DNA of 64,000 bases from Butyrivibrio sp. VCD2006 (GCF_000423925.1 NZ_AUIX01000017.1:81556-145555), one strand, 5' to 3'. Positions 45,502 to 54,419 are shown, counted from the first letter of the stretch. Notes: generated from the sequence alone by a model not told the origin. Numbers and translations are program-made.

Positions 45502-46446
45502 ATGAGTATCAAAGTAATGGGTGTTACAGCTGGAAGAAAGAACAGCAATAGTGAAATCCTTTTAAAGGAAGCACTGATTGCCTGTGAAGAGGCAGGCGCA
45601 GAAGTAACAATGATCAATCTTAGGGATTACAATATTTTAGACTGTACAGGATGTACTTCATGTACAATCGGTATGTCACAGGGCAAAAATGTAGGCTGCG
45701 TTCTTGATGATAAGGACGACAAGAAAAAGATCATGGAGGTCCTTCTTAATCAGGATGCTGTTATCTATTCAGTTCCTACATACGATCTTATGCCTTCTGC
45801 AAATTATCTTGCGTTCGCACAGAGAAGTCTCAGCTACGAGACAGCATTCCTTGAGACAATTGGCGCAATTGAACATAAGGACAGAGTTGCAGGTCTTATT
45901 TCCGTAGGTGGTTCTACCAGAGCATGGCAGTCCATGGCTCTTGAGGGACTTCAGGCAACAATGTTCACAACAGACTTTAAGGTAGTTGATATGCTCCTTG
46001 CTACAAGAGTTCCCGGTCCTGCACAGTGCCTGCTTGACGATGAGCTCATCGCAAGAGCACACAAAATGGGTGAGAACATCATAAAAGCAGTTAACACTCC
46101 CGTTGAGGAGAGGGGCTGGCTCGGTGATGAGAACATGGGCTGGTGCCCGAACTGCCACTCCAATGCACTTGTACTTGGTGAGCCTCAGTGGGACGGCCTT
46201 CACTATCCTATCGAGTGCCAGGTTTGCGGAGCAGGCGGAAACCTCGAGAAGACCGAGGACGGCAAGTGGAAATTCGTAATCCAGAAGGACGGACTTCTTA
46301 AGGATCGTACAACTGTTGAAGGAAGAGCAAGACACCTTGAGGAAATCGGCCATACACAGGGCGGATTCTTTGAAAATCCTGAAAACAGAGAGATCGTCGG
46401 CAAGAAGATCATCAGATATAAAGAGAAGAATTTTAAGGGTATTTGA
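45502..46446 (+). CDS. Flavodoxin-like NAD(P)H-dependent FMN reductase with zinc ribbon
   Basis: A 314-residue protein. Residues 1 to about 200 are an NADPH-dependent FMN reductase fold (GVTAGRKNSNSEILLKEA phosphate-binding start; CTGCTSCTIG cysteine segment, often an iron-sulfur or redox-active site in iron-sulfur flavoproteins). The C-terminal part (about 205-250) is a zinc-ribbon with WCPNCHSN and ECQVCGAGG. It starts the PucR-controlled operon and probably passes electrons from reduced cofactors to a flavin partner. Its acceptor is unknown. Confidence 0.82.
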   Translation: MSIKVMGVTAGRKNSNSEILLKEALIACEEAGAEVTMINLRDYNILDCTGCTSCTIGMSQGKNVGCVLDDKDDKKKIMEVLLNQDAVIYSVPTYDLMPSANYLAFAQRSLSYETAFLETIGAIEHKDRVAGLISVGGSTRAWQSMALEGLQATMFTTDFKVVDMLLATRVPGPAQCLLDDELIARAHKMGENIIKAVNTPVEERGWLGDENMGWCPNCHSNALVLGEPQWDGLHYPIECQVCGAGGNLEKTEDGKWKFVIQKDGLLKDRTTVEGRARHLEEIGHTQGGFFENPENREIVGKKIIRYKEKNFKGI

Positions 46447-46469
46447 TCAATGGGGGAGGCAAAAAAACG

Positions 46470-46928
46470 ATGAATAGAAGTTTAAAATGGCGTGCAGTCA
46501 ATGCACTTATCATGAATATTCCGATAGCACTTGCTATTTCACTCACAGCGCAGCTCCTTGCTATACACAAGGTAATACCTGCACTTTTGGTAATAAATTT
46601 CCTTATCGCTTACGCGATTTCATTCATCGTAGGAGTATTTGTTCCTGCTGTTAAATGGGGATTCGGATTTGCAATGTTCTGCAAGACCAAGCCGGACACA
46701 CTTCCCTTCGGCCTTGCGATCAACGTAGTAGTTAACCTTGTTTATGTAGTGATCAACTGTCTGATCCTCACATATTTCAACGTTTGCATCTTGAACCATG
46801 CACCGATCATCGCATATTTCATCGGTATGGCAAGCACATTTATCCCGATTTATATTGTCGGCTACATCGTTTCCTTCTTATGGAACCGTCCGGCTGAAAA
46901 GATCACAGATAGCATTGTTAAAGAGTAA
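46470..46928 (+). CDS. Small four-helix membrane protein, function unknown
   Basis: About 152 residues, four hydrophobic helices, a basic N-terminus (MNRSLKWRAVNALIMN) and the repeated-looking LPFGLAINVVVNLVYVVINC and YFIGMASTFIPIYIVGY segments. It resembles DUF2798-type membrane proteins. Start chosen at 46470 because GGGGGAGG lies just upstream and the in-frame ATG at 46443 overlaps the previous gene. Its place between two flavin-type redox genes suggests a membrane anchor or small transporter, which is speculative. Confidence 0.7.
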   Translation: MNRSLKWRAVNALIMNIPIALAISLTAQLLAIHKVIPALLVINFLIAYAISFIVGVFVPAVKWGFGFAMFCKTKPDTLPFGLAINVVVNLVYVVINCLILTYFNVCILNHAPIIAYFIGMASTFIPIYIVGYIVSFLWNRPAEKITDSIVKE

Positions 46929-46951
46929 TAGGAATTGGAGGTAATTGAAAA

Positions 46952-48445
46952 ATGAAACAGTTACAGTCAGATGTAATCGTAGTAGCAGCAGGCCTTTCAG
47001 GACTTGCAGCAAGTATCGCGGCAGCTGAGAACGGCGCCAGCGTAATCACTTTTGAGAAGTCATCCACAACAGGTGGAGCAGCAAATATGGGTATGGGACC
47101 TCTTGGCGTAGGTTCAAGAATCCAGAAAGAGCACATGATCGCTCTTACACCCGGTGAAGCTTTCAGAAAGCACATGTATTTCACACACTATCGCGTAGAC
47201 GCAAGAATGGTAAGAGATTACTACTTCAAGTCAGGTGACACAATTGACTGGCTCATGGATATGGGCGTTGAGTTCGTAGGCGTACAGAGAGCATTCAGCG
47301 CTCCCGAGGCTACAAGAGCTTACTCAGACGGTGAGTTCACATGGCACGTTGTAAAGCCTGAGGACGGCGGAATGCCCGGCCCCCGCTGCGCAACAGCTAT
47401 GACAAAGAAGATGACAGAGAGAGCAAAAGAGCTCGGTGTTGACTTCCGGTTCGAGACACCGGTTAAGAAGATCATCATGGAAGACGGCGCTGCTGTAGGT
47501 GTTATTGCAGTTGATAAGGACGGTGAAGAGATCGAGGCAAGAGCAAATGCAGTTATCATCTGCACAGGCGGCTTCGGTGACAACCCGGAGATGATCAAAG
47601 AGCAGACAGAGTTCGAATATGGCAACACAATTTACAACTTCGCTATTCCCGGCATGAAGGGTGAGGGAATCAAGATGGCATGGGAAGCAGGCGCAGGAAA
47701 AGAGCCCTGCATCATGGAGCTCATGTATCAGCTTCCTGACAACATGAACCACTTCATCCTTGACGGTGCTTTCCGTCAGCCTTGCCTCTGGGTAAACAGA
47801 AACGGCCAGAGATTTATGCCTGAGGATCAGATTGCAAACACAACCTTTACAGGTAATGCTATCGCAGCACAGCCCGGCAAGGTTGCATACTCAATCTTCG
47901 ACAGCAAGCTCCTTAAGAAATATAAGAAAAAGGGTCCCGACATCGTTTCACACGTTCACCCTCATGATCTTTTCGATCACTTCGATGAGCAGTGGAACAG
48001 AGACCTTGCTGATGGCTATGAGCCCATCGTACAGGCAGACACAATTGAAGAGCTTGCAGAGAAGGCTGGCATCGATGTTGAAGGACTTGTTGCTCAGATC
48101 GAAGAGTACAACGAGATGTGCGAGAAGGGCTACGATGAGATCTTCGAGAAGGACCGCGTATACATGCAGCCCATCGAAAAGGCTCCCTTCTATCTCTGCA
48201 GAGAGAACGTTGGTGCTTACGGCTCCCTTGGCGGCGTAAAGATCAACCACAAGACACAGGTTCTCACACAGGATGCAAAGGTTATTCCCGGACTTTACTG
48301 CGCAGGAACAGACGCCTGCAACATCTTCGGTGACAGCTATCCCTTCATCCTTTCAGGAAACACAATGGGATTCTGCTTAAACAGCGGACGTATCGCAGGT
48401 GAGAACGCATCTGCAGGTTCCGAGAACTTTGATGATTTTGAATAA
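46952..48445 (+). CDS. FAD-dependent reductase, fumarate reductase flavoprotein-like
   Basis: A 497-residue soluble flavoprotein of the FAD_binding_2 group (fumarate reductase, urocanate reductase, 3-ketosteroid dehydrogenase). The Rossmann start VIVVAAGLSGLAASIAAAE has Ala in place of the first Gly. A TTGGAANMGMG segment and the C-terminal PGLYCAGTDACNIFGDSYPF/LSGNTMGFCLNSGRIAGE confirm the family. It lacks the covalent-FMN domain and signal peptide of respiratory urocanate-type enzymes. It probably reduces or desaturates an enoate-type bond with electrons from the iron-sulfur proteins encoded next. GGAGG precedes the start. Confidence 0.87.
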   Translation: MKQLQSDVIVVAAGLSGLAASIAAAENGASVITFEKSSTTGGAANMGMGPLGVGSRIQKEHMIALTPGEAFRKHMYFTHYRVDARMVRDYYFKSGDTIDWLMDMGVEFVGVQRAFSAPEATRAYSDGEFTWHVVKPEDGGMPGPRCATAMTKKMTERAKELGVDFRFETPVKKIIMEDGAAVGVIAVDKDGEEIEARANAVIICTGGFGDNPEMIKEQTEFEYGNTIYNFAIPGMKGEGIKMAWEAGAGKEPCIMELMYQLPDNMNHFILDGAFRQPCLWVNRNGQRFMPEDQIANTTFTGNAIAAQPGKVAYSIFDSKLLKKYKKKGPDIVSHVHPHDLFDHFDEQWNRDLADGYEPIVQADTIEELAEKAGIDVEGLVAQIEEYNEMCEKGYDEIFEKDRVYMQPIEKAPFYLCRENVGAYGSLGGVKINHKTQVLTQDAKVIPGLYCAGTDACNIFGDSYPFILSGNTMGFCLNSGRIAGENASAGSENFDDFE

Positions 48446-48465
48446 ATAACAGAGGTTAGACTTAG

Positions 48466-50553
48466 ATGAAAATTTTTATTGACGGAAAAGAAATAGAAGC
48501 AAGAGAAGGCGCGTCAGTGCTTGATGCAGCCCTTGAAGCAGGTGTTTTTATTCCTCATCTATGCTCTCATCCTGATTTAGAAGCTAAGGGCGGCTGCCGT
48601 CTCTGCTCCGTTGAGATCGACGGAGTGGAGGGGGCTGTCCCCGCTTGTAAGACAATCGTGGAAGATGGCATGAAGGTAACAGTAGGCGGACCGCAGGCTG
48701 AGAAGGTCAGAAAGACCGCAATGGAGCTCATCCTTGCAACACACCCTGCCGACTGCACAGGCTGTCCCAAGTACGGTAAATGCGAACTCCAGTCAATGTA
48801 TCAGTACATGGGCGTCAGCCCTGAGCGCTGGAGGAAAAAATCAAGAGCCGTTCCCAATGATGAGAGCAATCCGCTGATCTCACACCTTTTCACAAGATGC
48901 GTAAGATGCGGACGCTGCATCCGTGCATGTCAGGACATGCGTGGAGTTAAGGTTCTTGACTACATTAAGACTGATGTGGGAATAAGAGCGGGTGTTCCGG
49001 ACGGAAAATCCTTAAAAGAAGCAGGCTGCAGATTCTGCGGCGCATGTATCGAGGTTTGCCCCACAGGTTCAATCATGGATGCATTCAATCTCATGAAGCC
49101 TGAGAGATCCTACGAGGACAACGTAGTTCCCTGCAGAGCCACATGCCCCGCACACATCGATATTCCTGCATACATCAGATACATCAAGGAAGGCGACTTC
49201 GATAAAGCAACAGCTGTTATTCGTGAAAAGGTGCCTTTCCCTGAGACTCTCGGCTCTGTCTGCACACGTAACTGCGAGACACAGTGTAAGAGAGGAGAGC
49301 TCAACGCTCCTGTATCTATCTGCAGACTTAAGCGTGCCGCAGCCACAAATGAGAGCGGCGAGTGGAAAAACCACGTAAGAAAGGATGCTCCCACAGGCAA
49401 GAAGGTTGCCGTTATCGGAGCAGGCCCTTCAGGACTTACGGCAGCCTACTACCTTGCTAAGAAGGGACACGAGGTAACCGTATTTGAGAAAAATGAGAAG
49501 GCCGGCGGACAGTGCCGCTACGGCATACCGGCTTACAGACTTCCGGATGAGCTTCTCGACAGAGAGATAGCTACAATCCTTGAAGCAGGCATCACCTTAA
49601 AGACAGGAGAAGCGTGTGAAGAGCCCGCAAAGCTCCTTGCTGACGGATTTAACGCAGTTCTTGTATCCATAGGAACACACCAGGGTACAAAGCTTCCCAT
49701 CGAAGGAAGCGACCTTGAGGGCGTTTATGTAAACGCTGATTTCCTCAAGGCATCAAGACAGGGCAATCCTCTTCCAGTTGGTGACAAGGTTATGGTTCTC
49801 GGCGGCGGAAACGTTGCTTATGACTGTGCCCGCACCGCAATAAGACAGGGAGCGAAGGAAGTACACATCGCATGCCTTGAGAATCTTCAGCAGATGACAT
49901 CCTCAGAGGAGGAGAGACTTGAAGGCGAGCAGGAGGGCGTAATCCTTCATGCAGCGCACTCTTTCCTTAGAATAACAGGTGATACAAAGGCTACAGGAGT
50001 AGAGATCCAGAAGGTTAACAAGTTTTATTTTGATGAAAACAGAAAGGCCATCATCGAGCTTGAAGAGGGTTCAAACCAGATCGTCGAAGTTGACAACGTA
50101 ATCTTCGCGGTTGGTCAGAAGCCCGAAGGCACAGAAAAGATGGGCGTAGAGCTTACACATGGCCCTTACATCGCTGCAAAAGACAGCGCAACAAGCATGG
50201 AAGGCGTATTTGCATCAGGTGACGTTGTAACAGGTACAAAGTCAGTTATTGAAGCTATCGCAGGCGGCAGAGATGCAGCTGTGGCAATAGACAAGTTCCT
50301 TGGCGGTGACGGCGATATCAGTGAGGTTCTTCTTGAAAGAGAAGCTCCGAATAAGTTCATCGGACAGGTAGAGGGCTTTGCAGACCTTGAGAGAACAGAG
50401 GCTGAGGTAATGGAAGCCGATAAGAGAAAGACCTGCTTTGATGCAATGGAGAAGCCTCTTACCTGCGACCAGGCTAAATGCGAGGCCGGAAGATGCCTGC
50501 AGTGTGACCTTAGAACAACAATATCCAAAGTAAAGCTTTGGAACGAATACTAG
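48466..50553 (+). CDS. Iron-sulfur/GltD-type NAD(P)H oxidoreductase fusion
   Basis: A 695-residue fusion. Domains in order: [2Fe-2S] ferredoxin (about 1-80; CSHPDLEAKGGCRLC, then PACKT); NuoG-type His/Cys cluster motif (ADCTGCPKYGKCEL, about 100); two [4Fe-4S] motifs (CVRCGRCIRACQ near 146 and CRFCGACIEVCPTG near 188); GltD-type Cys helices (about 225-290); FAD site VAVIGAGPSGLTAAYYLAKK (about 311); and NAD(P) site VMVLGGGNVAYDCARTA (about 444). A final Cys set CDQAKCEAGRCLQCDL closes it. It should move electrons between NAD(P)H and ferredoxin-like carriers and probably feeds the flavoprotein upstream. Electron bifurcation is possible but not shown. Confidence 0.88.
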   Translation: MKIFIDGKEIEAREGASVLDAALEAGVFIPHLCSHPDLEAKGGCRLCSVEIDGVEGAVPACKTIVEDGMKVTVGGPQAEKVRKTAMELILATHPADCTGCPKYGKCELQSMYQYMGVSPERWRKKSRAVPNDESNPLISHLFTRCVRCGRCIRACQDMRGVKVLDYIKTDVGIRAGVPDGKSLKEAGCRFCGACIEVCPTGSIMDAFNLMKPERSYEDNVVPCRATCPAHIDIPAYIRYIKEGDFDKATAVIREKVPFPETLGSVCTRNCETQCKRGELNAPVSICRLKRAAATNESGEWKNHVRKDAPTGKKVAVIGAGPSGLTAAYYLAKKGHEVTVFEKNEKAGGQCRYGIPAYRLPDELLDREIATILEAGITLKTGEACEEPAKLLADGFNAVLVSIGTHQGTKLPIEGSDLEGVYVNADFLKASRQGNPLPVGDKVMVLGGGNVAYDCARTAIRQGAKEVHIACLENLQQMTSSEEERLEGEQEGVILHAAHSFLRITGDTKATGVEIQKVNKFYFDENRKAIIELEEGSNQIVEVDNVIFAVGQKPEGTEKMGVELTHGPYIAAKDSATSMEGVFASGDVVTGTKSVIEAIAGGRDAAVAIDKFLGGDGDISEVLLEREAPNKFIGQVEGFADLERTEAEVMEADKRKTCFDAMEKPLTCDQAKCEAGRCLQCDLRTTISKVKLWNEY

Positions 50554-50563
50554 GAGGATAAAA

Positions 50564-51136
50564 ATGAGTAGCACAGAGAAGATCAAAGGTTTAAAAGAAG
50601 ATCAGTGCGTTGTTGATGTCCTTCTTAAGGAAGTTCAGAGCCATCCCTGCAAGGACTGCGGGAAATGCGTTTTTGGATATGAAGGAATCACACAGCTGGA
50701 AATGATCCTCAAGGACATCACAGAGAAGAAGGGACGTTCAGGCGACAAAGCCCTCATGGAGGACCTTTGCGAGATGATGAAAACCCAGTCGCTCTGCGAG
50801 GACGGAGAGGATATTGCGGACGCAGTAAAGGAAGCACTTACAACCTACGGAGAGATTTTTGACGAGCACATCTCCAAGAAGGGCTGCCGCGCAGGTGTCT
50901 GCAAGAAATTCATGACCTATCACATTCTTGCAAGTAAATGCGTAGGTTGCGGCGAGTGTATGGATGTCTGCGAAGATGACGCAATTTTAGGTAAGAATAA
51001 GTTCGTTCATGTAATCGTCATGGATGAGTGCTCACTTTGCGGCAAATGTATGGAGGCCTGCGATGAGGATGCGATCGTTATGGCAGGTGCCCAGAAGCCC
51101 AAGTGTCCTACGAAGCCAATTCCATGCAAGAGATAA
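50564..51136 (+). CDS. NuoF-tail/ferredoxin-like protein lacking the FMN domain
   Basis: A 190-residue protein. The N-terminal 120 residues resemble the C-terminal [4Fe-4S] domain of NuoF/HydB-type subunits (SHPCKDCGKCVFGYEGITQLE, later SLCEDG). The last 60 residues are a two-cluster ferredoxin (CVGCGECMDVCEDDAI and CSLCGKCMEACDEDAI). The FMN- and NADH-binding parts of NuoF are absent. AGGAGG precedes the ATG and only 10 bases separate it from the fusion gene. The two proteins likely form one electron-transfer complex, the GltD part replacing the NuoF nucleotide site. Confidence 0.84.
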   Translation: MSSTEKIKGLKEDQCVVDVLLKEVQSHPCKDCGKCVFGYEGITQLEMILKDITEKKGRSGDKALMEDLCEMMKTQSLCEDGEDIADAVKEALTTYGEIFDEHISKKGCRAGVCKKFMTYHILASKCVGCGECMDVCEDDAILGKNKFVHVIVMDECSLCGKCMEACDEDAIVMAGAQKPKCPTKPIPCKR

Positions 51137-51156
51137 AAAATACGAGGTTAAATACT

Positions 51157-52464
51157 ATGAAAACTTTTGGAAAATATTCAAGAAGTGTATCAATCATCGG
51201 TGTGGGATGCACACCCTTCATGTACACAGTAGATAACGAAGAGACAAATGGCCTCACAGAGGGCGAATTATTCGGTTATGCAGCTCTTAAGGCTATGGAA
51301 GATGCAGGAGTTAACCCTCAGGACGTTGATTTCTACTTCCACGGCTGTGCAAGCCCCCTTAACGGCTCCAACTACCTTACACCCAACGTACAGATCGCTA
51401 ACTGGTTCGGTATGAAGGGCAAGGGTTCAATCCACCACTCAGAGGCTTGCTGCACAGGCTACCTCGCAATCGAGCAGGCTGTTAACGCAGTTGCTTCAGG
51501 AAAATATGACTGTGTTCTCACAGGTGCCGTAGAGTTCGGTGACAGCACACCAAGCCCTGCTGACAACGTTGAGTCACCCAAGCACCCTTATAAGCGCGAC
51601 AAGATGACAATGGAGAAGTTCCTTAAGACTACTTCATGGCTCTATGACCGTACATACACAAGAAGCCTTATGGCAGGTCAGGAGCTCATCTACGATGACG
51701 CTGCAGAGTGGTATGTTCGCACAAGAGGCATTTCTGCTGAGGATATGAACAACACATTAAATGCTATGTGTATAAATAACAGACGCAATGCATCTGTTAA
51801 CCCTCTCGCAATCGAGAGAACAACCTACGAGGAGCTTGCTGAAAAGGCAGGCATGAGCCTCGAGGAGTACATGAACTCACCTTACAACCCGAAGATGGGT
51901 GACTTCCTCCGCGCAGGCGGTCTTGAGCTTAAGTGCGACGGTGCAGCAGCTTGTATCGTATGTGCAACAGAGAAGATCCCTGAGATCGCAAAGAACCTTA
52001 AGCATAAGCCAATCGAGGTTCTCGGAATCGGAAGCGCAGCTTGCGAAGCTACAACACCTCACTTCGAGGTAAGAGCTACAGAAGAGGCTGTAAGACAGGT
52101 ATATGAAGCTACAGGTCTTTCAGGAGATGATCTTGATCTGTTCTTTGCAAACGACTTCATCATCACATCTCACCTCGTATCAGCTGAGATAGCAGGATAC
52201 CTTCCTTACGGAGAGGGCTGGAAGTACATCTGCGACGGACGTACAGCATGGGATGGCGACAAGCCCATCAACTCCAACGGTGGAAGAACTTCCTTCGGTC
52301 ACGCTCACGCAGCATCAGGACTTGCAGATATGTATGAGGCCTGCAAGCAGATGTGGAACGAGTGCGGCGATCGCCAGGTTAAGAAACTGCCGAAAACAAC
52401 AATGCTTCGTGGATATGGCGGTGCGCAGAACGTAGCTGCTATCATCATTCGAACAATGGACTAA
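51157..52464 (+). CDS. DUF35-dependent thiolase (SCP2/BbsB-like)
   Basis: About 435 residues of thiolase fold, acting on acyl-CoA or acyl-carrier thioesters. The nucleophile is Cys98 or Cys99 in HHSEACCTGYLAIEQAVNA, and the base His is in SFGHAHAASG. The second Cys (CxGxG) of ordinary thiolases is replaced by GYGGAQN, as in SCP2-type thiolases that work with an OB-fold DUF35 partner. That partner is encoded next, with a 16-base gap. Precedents are BbsA/BbsB of anaerobic toluene breakdown and archaeal thiolase/HMG-CoA synthase complexes. ATG 51157 follows CGAGG. The in-frame ATG at 51103 lies inside the previous gene. Direction (cleavage or condensation) is not known. Confidence 0.85.
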   Translation: MKTFGKYSRSVSIIGVGCTPFMYTVDNEETNGLTEGELFGYAALKAMEDAGVNPQDVDFYFHGCASPLNGSNYLTPNVQIANWFGMKGKGSIHHSEACCTGYLAIEQAVNAVASGKYDCVLTGAVEFGDSTPSPADNVESPKHPYKRDKMTMEKFLKTTSWLYDRTYTRSLMAGQELIYDDAAEWYVRTRGISAEDMNNTLNAMCINNRRNASVNPLAIERTTYEELAEKAGMSLEEYMNSPYNPKMGDFLRAGGLELKCDGAAACIVCATEKIPEIAKNLKHKPIEVLGIGSAACEATTPHFEVRATEEAVRQVYEATGLSGDDLDLFFANDFIITSHLVSAEIAGYLPYGEGWKYICDGRTAWDGDKPINSNGGRTSFGHAHAASGLADMYEACKQMWNECGDRQVKKLPKTTMLRGYGGAQNVAAIIIRTMD

Positions 52465-52480
52465 CAGGGAGGTACTTACC

Positions 52481-52903
52481 ATGGCAATTAAGTTAGAAAA
52501 AATCGTTGAAAAATTTTATACATCATTAGAAGAGGGCAAGATCATGGGCCGCAAGTGCCCTAAGTGCGGACACGTAGAGTTCCCGCCGGTATATGCCTGC
52601 AATGAGTGCGGAAGCTATGAGACAGAGTGGTATGAGATCAGCGGAAAGGCTAAGCTTCACTCCATCGTTTTACCCGCAGCTCTTTCATCAAAGCCCGAGT
52701 ACAAGAAGATGGGCAAATTCGCCTACGGCGAGGTAGAGCTTGAGGAAGGTACAAGACTTAACGCAGTTGTACGCGGAATCAGCAAGAAAAACCGCGAGGA
52801 GCTCACAGCAAAGCTTCCTCTTAACATTCACGCAACAATAATCGACCGCGACGGCGGCTTCAAGACAGTTATCTTTGATCTTGATGATGAGTATTTAAAC
52901 TAA
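52481..52903 (+). CDS. DUF35 zinc-ribbon/OB-fold thiolase partner
   Basis: A 140-residue DUF35 protein: a rubredoxin-like zinc ribbon (CPKCGHVEFPP...CNECGS, about 26-47) followed by an OB-fold (about 55-135). In the studied complexes this protein bridges thiolase and its thioester donor. GGGAGG fixes the start. It lies directly after the thiolase gene and before a repeat array and an acyl carrier protein gene, so it may dock the carrier or a CoA thioester. Confidence 0.9.
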   Translation: MAIKLEKIVEKFYTSLEEGKIMGRKCPKCGHVEFPPVYACNECGSYETEWYEISGKAKLHSIVLPAALSSKPEYKKMGKFAYGEVELEEGTRLNAVVRGISKKNREELTAKLPLNIHATIIDRDGGFKTVIFDLDDEYLN

Positions 52904-52912
52904 TAACACTCA

Positions 52913-52961
52913 AAGCCTTCCCCCATTGGGGGAAGGTGTCAGCGAAGCTGACGGATGAGGG
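52913..52961. repeat. Palindromic intergenic repeat, copy 2
   Basis: GCCTTCCCCCATTGGGGGAA followed by GGTGTCAGCGAAGCTGAC and GGATGAGGG. The first part is a perfect hairpin and the TGTCAGCGAAGCTGACG core forms a second small palindrome. Same family as the copies at 15.4, 53.0 and 55.7 kb. Confidence 0.85.
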
Positions 52962-52980
52962 AAAAAAACAAAAACACTCT

Positions 52981-53080
52981 AAGCCTTCCCCCATTGGGGG
53001 CGCACGACGTCCGGGGGACGTCGGTTCTGCGCGGACCGAAGCGGAGCGAAGACGGTGTCAGCGAAGCTGACGGATGAGGG
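52981..53080. repeat. Palindromic intergenic repeat, copy 3, with 52-bp GC-rich insertion
   Basis: Identical to copy 2 except that, between GGGGG and GGTGTCAG, the two bases AA are replaced by a GC-rich segment (53001-53053). That segment carries GACGTCCGGGGGACGTC and repeats of GCGGA/GCG words. The rest of the core (GGTGTCAGCGAAGCTGACGG) is unchanged. It looks like a nested insertion or a longer subtype of the element. Confidence 0.8.
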
Positions 53081-53105
53081 AAAAAAACAAAAAGGAGAAT
53101 TAAAA

Positions 53106-53345
53106 ATGGAAAGACAGGAAATTTTAGATCAGGTTTTAAACATGGTAGCAATGGCATACAAGAAGGACGTAGCTGACCTTTCAGAGTCAACCTCCTTCAA
53201 GACAGACCTCGGCGGAGCATCAGTTCAGATGGTAGCTCTTGTTTCAGAGATCGAGAACGAGCTTGATGTAGCTCTTATGCTCGCTGACGCCAGCGGATGC
53301 GAGACAATCGCAGATCTCATCGACCTTATCGAGGAAGAGATGTAA
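53106..53345 (+). CDS. Acyl carrier protein
   Basis: A 79-residue acidic acyl carrier protein. The phosphopantetheine Ser is in DLGGASVQMVALVSEIENE, where Ala-Ser-Val stands in place of the usual Asp-Ser-Leu, so the attachment loop is atypical but the Ser is kept. AAGGAG precedes the ATG. It lies in the thiolase/Ptb/Buk operon with no fatty-acid synthesis genes, so it is probably dedicated to this pathway. A phosphopantetheinyl transferase that could activate it is encoded at 61.5 kb. Confidence 0.86.
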   Translation: MERQEILDQVLNMVAMAYKKDVADLSESTSFKTDLGGASVQMVALVSEIENELDVALMLADASGCETIADLIDLIEEEM

Positions 53346-53371
53346 TTAAATCCATATGAAAACAATGATGC

Positions 53372-53392
53372 GGCTCGCTTTTTTGGCGAGCC
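53372..53392 (+). other. Hairpin between acyl carrier protein and Ptb genes
   Basis: GGCTCGC (53372-53378) pairs with GCGAGCC (53386-53392) around a TTTTTTG loop. No U-run follows, so it is more likely a processing or stability element than a terminator. Confidence 0.6.
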
Positions 53393-53411
53393 CATTAAAG
53401 TGAGGTAGAAA

Positions 53412-54419
53412 ATGAGCGTAATAGACAAGATTTTTGAAAAAGCAAAGAAGGATCCCCAGAGAGTAGCATTCCCTGAGGCTCTTAATGAAAAGATGATGCA
53501 GGCAGCTTACGAGGCAGGCACCGAGGGCTATATCATCCCTATTCTCGTGGGAGATGCAGAGGAGATCAAGGCTGCAATAAAGGAGAGAGGCTACAAGGAA
53601 GAGGCTTTCAAGATCGTCGATGTAAACGACGAGGACTACAAGGCTGTTCTTGTTGAGAAATACACCTCCCTTCCAGACACAAGACTGAAGGAGAAGGCAC
53701 TTAGACGCCGCATGGAGGATAAGCTCCAGTTCGCAATGGTTATGCAGGCTGCTGACGAAGCAGATGTTACCTTTGCCGGAATCGACTACACAACAGGAGA
53801 CGTGCTTCTTGCCGGTCAGATGATCATCGGAATCAAGCCCGGTCTTGCAACAATTTCAAGTATCGGACTCTGCGACATCCCCGGCTATGAAGGCAGCGAA
53901 GGCTCACTTCTTGCAATCGGTGACAGCGCAGTATGCACAAATCCTAACCCCGAGCAGCTTGCAAGTATCGCAATCTCAGCCTGTGACACAGTTAAGTCAC
54001 TTCTCGACTGGGAGCCCAGATGTGCTTGCGTCAGCTACTCAACACTTGGCAGCGGCCAGGGCGAGCTTATCGACAAGGTAACAGAGGCAGTAAAAATCGC
54101 CAATGAACTTCGTCCCGACCTCGCAATCGATGGTGAGTTTCAGCTTGATGCTGCAATCAACCCCGCTGTAGCGCAGAAGAAGGTAAACAGAGAGAGCAAG
54201 GTTGCAGGAAAAGCAAACGTTGTTATCTGGCCTGACCTCAACGTAGGAAACGTAGCAGTTAAGCTTATTCAGCAGTTCGGAAAAGCTGATGCATACGGAC
54301 CTATGCTTCAGGGCTTCAACAAGGTCGTTTGTGACTGCTCAAGAAGTGCACCGGTTTCCGAGATCAAAGGAAATATCGTCATCAGTGCGGTAAGAGCAGC
54401 AGGAGAGAAGAGAAAATGA
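53412..54419 (+). CDS. ptb: Phosphate acyltransferase (phosphotransbutyrylase type)
   Basis: A 335-residue PTA/PTB-family enzyme exchanging acyl-CoA and phosphate for acyl phosphate and CoA. Conserved segments: RVAFPEALNEKMMQAA near 15, LLIGDSAVCTNPNPEQLASI-type loop near 170 and IDGEFQLDAAINPAVA near 235. It lacks the extra N-terminal domain of large Pta proteins. GTGAGG precedes the start and the last four bases overlap the kinase start (ATGA). The partner kinase makes a butyrate-type assignment more likely than acetate, but another short acyl group is possible. Confidence 0.86.
   Translation: MSVIDKIFEKAKKDPQRVAFPEALNEKMMQAAYEAGTEGYIIPILVGDAEEIKAAIKERGYKEEAFKIVDVNDEDYKAVLVEKYTSLPDTRLKEKALRRRMEDKLQFAMVMQAADEADVTFAGIDYTTGDVLLAGQMIIGIKPGLATISSIGLCDIPGYEGSEGSLLAIGDSAVCTNPNPEQLASIAISACDTVKSLLDWEPRCACVSYSTLGSGQGELIDKVTEAVKIANELRPDLAIDGEFQLDAAINPAVAQKKVNRESKVAGKANVVIWPDLNVGNVAVKLIQQFGKADAYGPMLQGFNKVVCDCSRSAPVSEIKGNIVISAVRAAGEKRK

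Noticed and set aside
53055..53105. Upstream in-frame start for the acyl carrier protein inside the repeat (product beginning MSAKLTDEG)
   Set aside because: The same nonapeptide would start the DUF1097 gene at 55674 because both come from the repeat. Good ribosome sites occur only at the later ATGs.
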